Of a stretch of DNA of 11,277 nucleotides, positions 1 through 5,012 are shown piece by piece. The notes under the pieces are model-generated. The model was not told the DNA's origin, did not search any database, and saw only the letters and a program-made list of their open reading frames with translations. How positions within the stretch are numbered: the first letter of the stretch is position 1; each line of letters opens with the position of its first letter. Origin of the DNA: JBBRYK01 sp038237665 (GTDB lineage: Bacteria > Actinomycetota > Thermoleophilia > Gaiellales > Gaiellaceae); assembly GCA_038237665.1 (NCBI GenBank), contig JBBRYK010000085.1, forward strand, positions 1 to 11,277, given 5' to 3'. Made by a program: the position numbers and the translations under genes.

Positions 1-244
1 GCACGAAGTCCGGGATCAGGTCGAACGGCATTGCGAGGTACGGGATCAGCGCAGCGACGAGGAGCTTGTGTCACCTCGGCAGGCGCTTGTCCCGAAGAAG
101 CCGGGAAAACAGCACGACGCAGTCAGGGATGAACCCTGCGATCGCGCGGGCGTCCTCGCGTTTACCGGCGAGGATGAAAGCGACGATGACGGTTAAATAG
201 AGGCCAAGCGGGATGCCGACCGCGTAGTACGCCCAGTTCGGCAT
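1..244 (-). pseudogene. DUF1232 (YkvA-like) membrane protein, 3' end outside window, in-frame stop
   Basis: Reading leftwards from ATG at 244, the frame gives a short N-terminal membrane helix (about residues 5-26, starting MPNWAYYAVG), a charged loop, then a second hydrophobic stretch ending in PFDLIPDFV at the window edge. The DLIPDF signature, with a preceding basic segment, is the hallmark of DUF1232/YkvA-type small membrane proteins of unknown role. Codon 58 is TGA (71-73 on the plus strand), just after RLPR and before HKLLV, where relatives have an unbroken run such as PRR-x-KLLL. The homology resumes in the same frame directly after the stop, so this is a substitution and not a frameshift, for instance CGA to TGA. 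It is either a pseudogene, a sequencing error or, much less likely, a read-through site. TGA is a normal terminator elsewhere in the window. No neighbour explains its role. Confidence 0.72.
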
Positions 245-333
245 TGGGGAACGACGGTAGCGGCTATTACGCCAAGCTCAGCAGCTGTCGCAGCAGCTTT
301 CGCGCGAAGTGAGGCCGCAGTCGGCTCTTTCCG

Positions 334-609
334 TCAAACCTTCGTCAGAGTCTGGCGAAACGGGTTGCCCCTACCAGGGTCAGCACCAAAGCCACCCGAG
401 GAAGAGATCGCGCAGCCCGCCGAGTCCAAAAGGGTTGCGTCTTTGGGGGAGCTGCAACCAACGATCGGGCGGGCGTCCGGGCGCTTGGGCCTCCAACATC
501 CGGCGCAGACCCCGTCTGTTGCCGTTTGTGTCCTCAGGCCGCAACCGGGGCAGCGCGTTCGCTCCCGCGTTAAGCGCCGTCTTCGACGCCTCTGAGCCTC
601 CGGTTCCAT
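334..609 (-). CDS. Possible small zinc-ribbon protein (doubtful)
   Basis: From ATG at 609 this frame gives 91 residues: an arginine-rich N-terminus, then CPGCG and, 11 residues after the second cysteine, CAGC (a CxxC...CxxC ribbon) followed by WRPKRPDAR. Short ribbons of this build are common in actinobacterial genomes, so the cysteine pattern may be real. The C-terminal 45 residues look low in information. Another minus-strand frame near 340-390 reads as a hydrophobic peptide (VALVLTLVGATRFARL, then stop), which suggests that a longer gene may have decayed here. No clear ribosome binding site precedes the ATG, which lies just beyond the tRNA-Ser fragment. It could equally be a chance frame. 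Function unknown. Confidence 0.22.
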   Translation of the reverse strand: MEPEAQRRRRRRLTRERTRCPGCGLRTQTATDGVCAGCWRPKRPDARPIVGCSSPKDATLLDSAGCAISSSGGFGADPGRGNPFRQTLTKV

Positions 610-617
610 CTGTCGCC

Positions 618-655
618 TGGGATTTGAACCCACGGAGCGCCTTGCGGCGCTCAAC
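618..655 (-). pseudogene. 3' fragment of a tRNA-Ser gene (variable arm plus T arm)
   Basis: On the minus strand these 38 bases contain the long variable arm of a class II tRNA (GAGCGCC, loop GCAA, GGCGCTC) followed by a T arm with loop TTCAAAT. They match the same part of the intact tRNA-Ser(UGA) at 1651-1688 at 36 of 38 positions. Both differences fall in the variable arm: one in its loop, the other restoring a G-C pair where the intact gene has G-T. The outer T-stem pair is broken (G opposite G). I find no matching 5' acceptor strand or D arm upstream, and no standard anticodon stem-loop. Because the variable arm is still well paired, the fragment may come from a different serine isoacceptor and not from a decayed copy of the neighbour. 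Confidence 0.75.
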
Positions 656-672
656 CAAGCCGATTCGGCCGT

Positions 673-807
673 CTAGTGCGGTCTCTCAGAACGTTTGACC
701 GGAAACCCGGCCGGTCGCGCATTCGCCAGACGGCGCAGCCACACGGGATCGGCGCGACCGGCAGCGCCTGGCAGTTTCGGGTGCAAGGTTACGAGAGGCC
801 GCACTAG
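673..807. repeat. 135-bp nested inverted repeat, MITE-like
   Basis: The outer arms 673-686 (CTAGTGCGGTCTCT) and 794-807 pair at 13 of 14 positions. Inside them, 698-706 pairs with 774-782 (8 of 9), and 710-720 (GCCGGTCGCGC) pairs perfectly with 752-762. The whole element can therefore fold into one long imperfect hairpin with a loop of about 31 nt. It encodes no credible protein and sits next to the tRNA-Ser fragment. This architecture suits a non-autonomous transposable element or a structured RNA. No target-site duplication is obvious in the immediate flanks. Confidence 0.6.
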
Positions 808-974
808 GTGTATAGGGCACAGGCTCTCCGAGCGCCTCAGAGACGAGCCTTTCGAGATCGGCGCTCGCGTAGCTTCGCGTGCCGCCGCAAGCTCCTCCGG
901 CGGAAGCTCGGTCTCCAGACGCCCGGGCTTGAGGGCCGGGCCGAACCTGCACCTGTTCGACGTAGACTCGGCGC

Positions 975-1403
975 GTGCTGACTTGCCCTCAGTGCGGCAA
1001 GGAGAATCCGGACGGCTTCCAGTTCTGCGGCTTCTGCACAGCGCCGCTAATCGAGACGCCACCGGCCCGCGAGCAGCGCAAGGTCGTCACCGTGCTCTTC
1101 TGCGACCTCACCGGCTCGACCGAGCTGGGAGAGGTGCTAGCACGCCAGAGCGAGACGCAAGAAGCAATCCGGCTTGCCGAAGAGGCGATCCAGCTCACCG
1201 AAGTCACCGATTACCTCAACCTCCGTGCCGACTGTAACCTCAGCCTCTCCGAAGTGCTGCGGCAGTTTGGACGCGTCGGCGTCGCCATCTCCGCCGCCGA
1301 AAAGGCTCACCGTCCCTACGACCAGAAGGGCAATATCGTCTCGGCGGCACGGGTCCGTACCCTGATCGAGGACTGGCGGCAGAGCGCGCCCCCTCTCGGG
1401 TAG
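975..1403 (+). pseudogene. Internally deleted zinc-ribbon/class III cyclase/TPR regulator
   Basis: GTG at 975 opens a 142-residue frame. Residues 4-21 form a zinc ribbon (C4, C7, C18, C21), a common N-terminus of actinobacterial adenylate/guanylate cyclase-like regulators. Residues 35-53 (RKVVTVLFCDLTGSTELGE) are the first strand of the class III cyclase domain, with the metal-binding D44. The remaining cyclase motifs, the AAA/NB-ARC-like ATPase and most of the TPR array usual in these ~1000-residue proteins are absent. From about residue 54 the text is the typical C-terminal end: helical repeats with TDYLNLRADCNLSLSEVLRQ and QKGNIVSAARV. Start and end are fused in frame, implying a large in-frame deletion. 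It cannot cyclise nucleotides. It might persist as a short zinc-ribbon/TPR peptide, but a relic is likelier. No strong ribosome binding site precedes it. Confidence 0.8.
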
Positions 1404-1641
1404 GCGTACGAACAGCGTGTCCGGGTTTGATCGATCGCTATGACCCCCAAACGTTCAACACGTACGCCCCTTCGAGCGCGGCCGCAGAGCTCCCGACCTG
1501 AAGTGCGCGCCAGTTGTGCGCCAGTGCGCGCTTCTATCAGGCGGTTTCAGGCGGCTCCTAGCGGCGACCGAACCAGGCCGTTTGAGCGCCCGGAGAGTGC
1601 CTTGGAAACGGCGTGGTTAAGCCAGGAACGGCCTGGCTGAG

Positions 1642-1730
1642 CGGCGGGGGTGGGATTTGAACCCACGGAGCACCTTACGGCGCTCAACGGTTTTCAAGAC
1701 CGCCCCGTTCGACCGCTCCGGCACCCCGCC
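1642..1730 (-). tRNA. tRNA-Ser, anticodon UGA
   Basis: An 89-nt class II tRNA gene. The acceptor strands GGCGGGG (1730-1724) and CCCCGCC (1649-1643) pair perfectly, and the discriminator base is G at 1642. The T arm at 1650-1666 has loop TTCAAAT. The long variable arm (about 18 nt) is diagnostic for Ser/Leu/Tyr. The anticodon loop CTTGAAA gives anticodon UGA (1694-1696 on the plus strand), reading UCA and related serine codons. The G discriminator also fits serine. CCA is not encoded. It lies downstream of serS and of the 212-residue membrane protein gene, on the same strand. Confidence 0.96.
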
Positions 1731-1780
1731 GCGGCCCAGCCTAGCCTCCGGGCAAAAGGCAGAGCCAGCGAAGGCCCAAG

Positions 1781-1807
1781 CGGACACATCCCCCAGGGAC
1801 GTGTCCG
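1781..1807. terminator. Hairpin 3' of the minus-strand membrane protein gene
   Basis: CGGACACATCCC (1781-1792) and GGGACGTGTCCG (1796-1807) pair at 11 of 12 positions around a 3-nt loop; on the minus-strand RNA the odd pair is a G-U wobble. The hairpin lies 52 nt beyond the stop of the membrane protein gene at 1859 and before tRNA-Ser. No T-run follows on the minus strand, so it is a possible intrinsic terminator of the GC-rich type or a small palindromic repeat. Confidence 0.45.
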
Positions 1808-1858
1808 AGGCAGTGTCTCTCAGTCATGCCCCGAGCTGGCATGTCCCGGTTGGCCGGG

Positions 1859-2497
1859 TCAGCCCGGCTCGGCCGGCGGGGCGGGCGGAGGTGAAGGCGG
1901 CGGCACCGGGGCCGGTGGCTCCTCCTCGGCCGGTGGCGGCGCCTTCTCGGCGGCGGCCCGGGCCTTCTCTTCGCGCTCCTGGTCCTTGAGTGTGTCCTCG
2001 AGCCGGTGGAGCTTGCGCTTGTGGAGTCGTCCCGAGATCAGGACGTACTCGAGCAGCACGACCGTCAGGACGGCGACGATTGCACCGGCCAGCGCGCCGC
2101 CGCGGAAGCCGGGCGCTTCGACGTCGAGCGTGCGGTCGCCGGCATGGGCGGCGTTGCCGGTGCCGAGCACGATGCCGAGCGTGAAGAGGTTCGGCAGGGC
2201 GAGAACGATCGCGGCCCCCAGCCCCAACGCCCAGGCCTTCCAGGGACGTCGCCGGCGGAACGTGCGCCAGAGGACGAGGAGCGGCAGGCCTGTAAAGATG
2301 AACCCGTAGAAAAGCCCGACGATGATGCCCGCGGCGATCGAGCCGTGCACCTGGTTGCCGATCGCATGGGCCCACCAGCGCGGAATGAACACGGCGCCGA
2401 GGAAGCCGGCAAGGATCAGGACGCCCGCGATTGCGAGCACGCCGAGCGCCCGCTTCGCCCACAGCCGAAACCGGCTCTCGCGGAGTCTCTCGGTCAC
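1859..2497 (-). CDS. Four-helix membrane protein with proline-rich C-terminal tail
   Basis: GTG at 2497 opens 212 residues. A basic N-terminus precedes four hydrophobic segments at about residues 17-38, 53-77, 88-111 and 134-155. A short polar loop (residues 113-133, GTGNAAHAGDRTLD...) lies between helices 3 and 4. A charged, possibly coiled-coil stretch (158-185) follows, then a proline/alanine/glutamate-rich tail to the end. The basic N-terminus and basic C-terminal segment suggest that both termini are cytoplasmic. I do not recognise a named family and assign no function. It begins 51 nt after serS on the same strand, so it may be cotranscribed, although a short GC hairpin separates them. 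The start follows only a weak purine-rich sequence. It is confidently a real gene because hydrophobic segments and codon use are sustained over its full length. Confidence 0.78.
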   Translation of the reverse strand: MTERLRESRFRLWAKRALGVLAIAGVLILAGFLGAVFIPRWWAHAIGNQVHGSIAAGIIVGLFYGFIFTGLPLLVLWRTFRRRRPWKAWALGLGAAIVLALPNLFTLGIVLGTGNAAHAGDRTLDVEAPGFRGGALAGAIVAVLTVVLLEYVLISGRLHKRKLHRLEDTLKDQEREEKARAAAEKAPPPAEEEPPAPVPPPSPPPAPPAEPG

Positions 2498-2512
2498 CCC
2501 GTCAGTATTTCA

Positions 2513-2529
2513 CCGCGCTCGGCGCGCGG
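2513..2529 (-). terminator. Weak GC hairpin after serS
   Basis: CCGCGC (2513-2518) and GCGCGG (2524-2529) form a 6-bp stem with a 5-nt loop in the 51-bp gap between the serS stop and the next gene. There is no T-run behind it on the minus strand, so termination would be partial at best. Confidence 0.28.
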
Positions 2530-2548
2530 CCGCCAAAAATTGGTGCGC

Positions 2549-3766
2549 TTAGAGCCGTCCCGGGGCGCCGAACTCCACGAGCACCGGCGGAATTGCGACC
2601 GACCCGCTGTCTTCCTGAAAGTTCTCGAGGGCGGCCAGGAGCGCCCGCGCGGTCACGGCGGTGCCGTTCAGCGTGTGGACGAGCTCCGGTCTTCCGTCAC
2701 GGCGGAAGCGGATCTCCAGACGGCGCGACTGGAAGTCGGTCGTGTTCGAGGCCGAGGTGATCTCGCGGTACTTGCCCTGTGCGGGGAACCAGGCCTCGAC
2801 GTCGTACTTCTTCGCCGCCGACGCACCCAGGTCGCCGGCGGCGACGTTCACCACCCGGTACGGGATGCCGAGCTCGGAGACGAGCTCCTCCTCGATCGCC
2901 AGCAGGCGGTCGTGCCATTCCTGCGACTCCTCGGGCCGGGAGAAGACGAACATCTCGATCTTGTCGAACTGGTGGACGCGGAGCATGCCCCGCTGGTCCT
3001 TGCCCGCCGCGCCCGCCTCGCGGCGAAAGTTCGTCGAGTAGCCGGCGTAACGGAGCGGCAGCTCGTCCTCTTCGAGGATCTCCTCCATGTGCATTCCGGC
3101 CAGCGCGACCTCCGACGTGCCGGTCAGGTACAGGTCGTCCCGTTCGACGTAGTAGAGGTTGACGTCGTCGGTGGGCAGGAATCCCGTCCCGTACATGGCC
3201 TGCTCGCGCACCAGAACGGGTGGCAACACCGGCACGAAGCCCCTCGCCACGAGCCGGTCGAGCGCCCAGCGGTAGAGCGCGAGCTCGAGCAGCGCGAAAT
3301 CGCCCTTCCGGTAGGCGAACCGCGATCCCGCGACCCGAGCCCCTCGCTCCATGTCGATGCCGTCGCCGGCGAGCTCGAGATGGTCGAGCGGGTCGAAGCC
3401 GAAGTCGCGCGGCTCGCCGACCCGACGAATCTCCTCCGCGTCCTCCTCGGAAAAGCCGTCCGGCGCGGAAGGATCGGGCGGGTTCGGCACGAGGTCCCAC
3501 CACTGCTGCCGCTCCCGCTCGGCGGCCGCGAGCTCCTCCTCGACCCGCTGGAGCTCGCCCTTGACGCGATTGAGCTCCTCGAGCTGCTCCGGGGTGGGCT
3601 TACCGGCGACCTTTCTTTTCGCACGAAGTTCGCTCGCCCGCGTCTCCAGCTCCCGCCAGCGTCCGTCGGCGGTCAGCAGCTTGTCGAAGACCTCCTCGCC
3701 GCCCTTGCGGGCGAGCGCAGCCCGGAACGTGTCCGGGTTCGCCCTGGCTGCGCGCAGGTCGATCAT
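2549..3766 (-). CDS. serS: Seryl-tRNA synthetase
   Basis: This 405-residue class II aminoacyl-tRNA synthetase charges tRNA-Ser with serine in the cytoplasm. The N-terminal start MIDLRAARANPDTFRAAL and the antiparallel coiled-coil arm (about residues 35-90) that grips the long variable arm of tRNA-Ser are clear; the arm is on the short side. Motif 1 lies near 178-190 (VPVLPPVLVREQAMYGTG), the serine-site loop near 216-222 (GTSEVAL) and motif 2 near 246-271 (NFRREAGAAGKDQRG... RVHQFDKIEMF). TSASNTTDFQSRR (338-349) is the family signature. Motif 3 is at 366-396 (LNGTAVTARALLAALENFQ). ATG at 3766 overlaps the HAD stop as ATGA, which fixes the start and implies translational coupling; the open frame further upstream is only a shadow of the HAD gene. 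Its substrate tRNA-Ser(UGA) is encoded 819 nt beyond its stop on the same strand. Confidence 0.97.
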   Translation of the reverse strand: MIDLRAARANPDTFRAALARKGGEEVFDKLLTADGRWRELETRASELRAKRKVAGKPTPEQLEELNRVKGELQRVEEELAAAERERQQWWDLVPNPPDPSAPDGFSEEDAEEIRRVGEPRDFGFDPLDHLELAGDGIDMERGARVAGSRFAYRKGDFALLELALYRWALDRLVARGFVPVLPPVLVREQAMYGTGFLPTDDVNLYYVERDDLYLTGTSEVALAGMHMEEILEEDELPLRYAGYSTNFRREAGAAGKDQRGMLRVHQFDKIEMFVFSRPEESQEWHDRLLAIEEELVSELGIPYRVVNVAAGDLGASAAKKYDVEAWFPAQGKYREITSASNTTDFQSRRLEIRFRRDGRPELVHTLNGTAVTARALLAALENFQEDSGSVAIPPVLVEFGAPGRL

Positions 3767-4590
3767 CCTCGGGAGTCTAGAAACGCCTCGATCACCTGGG
3801 CGACGCCTTCCTCTCGCACGTCCGGGCAGACGAAGTCGGCCGCCGCCAGCACGCGTTCGTGCGCATTTGCGACCGCAACGCCGTACCCGGCCCGTTCGAC
3901 CAGCTCGATGTCGTTCTCGCCGTCGCCGAAGGCGACGGTTCTCGCGGGCGAGAAACCGAGGCGCCGGGCGAGGAATTCCAGGCCGGCCGCCTTGGTCACC
4001 CCGGGGGCGGCAAGCTCGAGAAAGTAGGGCAGCGACTTGGAGATGTACAGGCGGCCGTCGAAATGCGCCTTCAGGCGGAGCTTCAGGCCGTCCAGCTCCT
4101 CGGGGTCCCCGATCACCACCAGCTTCGTCGGCGGCCGGTCGAGCCAATCGAGCAGCGGCCCGACCGGGTGCAGCTCCAGGTGCTGGAAATCGGCGTAGTG
4201 GCGAGCCTCCGGTGTGACCTCCGCGACGTAGAGCTCATCGTCGACGTAGCAGTTGAGGCCGTAGCCTTCTTCCTCCACGGCTGCGATCGCCTCGCGCGCG
4301 AGCTCCAGCTGGATCGGCTCGTGGCGGAGCCAGCGCCCGGTGGCCGGCTCGGCCACGACTGCGCCCTGGTAGCAGATCACCGGATCCTCCAGGCCTGCCT
4401 CGAGCGCATAGGGCAGGGCAGCCTGGAACATACGACCGGTGACGATGATCACGTGGATTCCGGCCGCCCGGGCCGCAGCGAGCGCAGCGCGCGTCCTGGG
4501 ACGCAGCACGGCGTCCTCCGCGATCAGCGTCCGGTCGAGGTCGCACGCGAACGTCGCGACCTCGCGCGGGAAGTCCGCAGGAAGCTCTAT
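3763..4590 (-). CDS. Cof-type HAD-superfamily phosphatase; start codon unclear
   Basis: A cytoplasmic HAD hydrolase with a C2-type cap, probably a sugar-phosphate or nucleotide phosphatase; the substrate is unknown. Motif I, ACDLDRTL with the nucleophile Asp, is encoded near 4527-4548. Motif II is IVTGR, motif III the Lys in PGVTKAAGLEF, and motif IV FGDGENDIELV. The cap lies between motifs II and III. The first canonical start in this frame is GTG at 4509, which would remove motif I and leave 248 residues without the nucleophile. Upstream to the preceding in-frame TGA there is no ATG, GTG, TTG or CTG. The coding text runs back to ATA at 4590, which overlaps the cytochrome stop (ATAG) and would give 275 residues. 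I place the start there tentatively. Either a rare AUA start or a sequence error is implied. The stop overlaps the serS start. Confidence 0.82.
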   Translation of the reverse strand: MELPADFPREVATFACDLDRTLIAEDAVLRPRTRAALAAARAAGIHVIIVTGRMFQAALPYALEAGLEDPVICYQGAVVAEPATGRWLRHEPIQLELAREAIAAVEEEGYGLNCYVDDELYVAEVTPEARHYADFQHLELHPVGPLLDWLDRPPTKLVVIGDPEELDGLKLRLKAHFDGRLYISKSLPYFLELAAPGVTKAAGLEFLARRLGFSPARTVAFGDGENDIELVERAGYGVAVANAHERVLAAADFVCPDVREEGVAQVIEAFLDSRG

Positions 4591-5012
4591 TTGACCGACT
4601 TGATGAACGCGACGAGCGACTGCGCGTCGCTCTGCGAGACCTGGCCGGGTTTGATCACAGCGCTCATGACCCCGGGCTGATATCCGGCGGCGATCTGCTT
4701 GTCAGGATCGGTGATCGACTCCAGCAAGTACTGGTCGTCGGCCTTCACCGTGGTGCCGTCTGCGAGCTTCACCTGTGAGCCGTACAGGCCCTTGAAGGTC
4801 GGCCCGGCGCTCTTCGTGCCGTCGAGTGTGTGGCAGCCCTGGCAACCGAGCGACGTGTACAGCTTCTTCCCGTCGGCGGCGTTGCCGCCGCCGCCGGTCG
4901 GGAGCGTGCCGACGACGGTCTTGGCCGTCGGTGCCACGATGCTTCCCGATCCGCAGGCGGCAGCACCGAACAGAAGACCCAGAGCGAGCAGAACCGGGGC
5001 CGCGCGGCGCAT
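4587..5012 (-). CDS. Cytochrome c domain, or separate cytochrome c lipoprotein
   Basis: Counted from the internal ATG at 5012 this is a self-sufficient 141-residue cytochrome. MRRAAPVLLALGLLFGAAAC is a lipoprotein-type signal with C20 as the lipidation candidate, followed by a low-complexity linker. The class I haem motif is C57-x-x-C60-H61 (GCQGCHTLDG), and PGVM gives M116 as a likely distal ligand. The segment GPTFKGLYGSQVKLADGTTV closely recalls the cytochrome domain fused to subunit II of actinobacterial cytochrome oxidases. It would carry electrons on the outer face of the membrane. No clear ribosome binding site precedes ATG 5012, so an independent start would need coupling to the upstream frame; otherwise it is the tail of the larger membrane protein. 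Its TAG stop abuts the HAD frame. Confidence 0.75.
   Translation of the reverse strand: MRRAAPVLLALGLLFGAAACGSGSIVAPTAKTVVGTLPTGGGGNAADGKKLYTSLGCQGCHTLDGTKSAGPTFKGLYGSQVKLADGTTVKADDQYLLESITDPDKQIAAGYQPGVMSAVIKPGQVSQSDAQSLVAFIKSVK

Larger units (their letters stand above)
245..974. other. 730-bp stretch without a convincing intact gene
   Basis: This interval separates the DUF1232 remnant from the deleted cyclase gene. It contains the items listed separately: a doubtful zinc-ribbon ORF (334-609), a tRNA-Ser 3' fragment (618-655) and a nested inverted repeat (673-807). Between 808 and 974 the minus strand reads protein-like in two successive frames (RLETELPPEELAAAREA, then ADLERLVSEALGEPVPYT), as if a small gene had been broken by a frameshift, but I cannot name a family. 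Other open frames here are arginine- and serine-rich, as expected from GC-rich non-coding DNA. Confidence 0.5.

Noticed and set aside
71..73. TGA recoding or selenocysteine in the DUF1232 gene
   Set aside because: TGA ends several intact genes here (HAD, PspAB, MBL-fold hydrolase, membrane protein), and the affected position is a basic loop, not a redox site.
618..705. Functional tRNA-Ser(CGA)
   Set aside because: A CGA triplet exists at the expected region, but the preceding base is C instead of U33, the stem has mismatches, and no acceptor pairing or D arm can be drawn.
1440..1640. 66-residue ORF between the cyclase relic and tRNA-Ser
   Set aside because: Arg/Ser/Pro-rich low-information sequence with no ribosome binding site; I see nothing else in 1404-1641.
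618..1688. A complete integrative element between the two tRNA-Ser segments
   Set aside because: Only about 1 kb, without integrase, excisionase or any intact gene; at most a scar.
2006..4027. 673-residue plus-strand open frame
   Set aside because: It runs antisense through the membrane protein, serS and part of the HAD gene; it is rich in Arg/Glu/Asp and has no domain, as expected for a GC-rich shadow.
3767..4147. N-terminal extension of serS
   Set aside because: The sequence is an arginine-rich shadow of the HAD gene; SerRS begins at the conserved MIDLRAARAN with an ATGA overlap.
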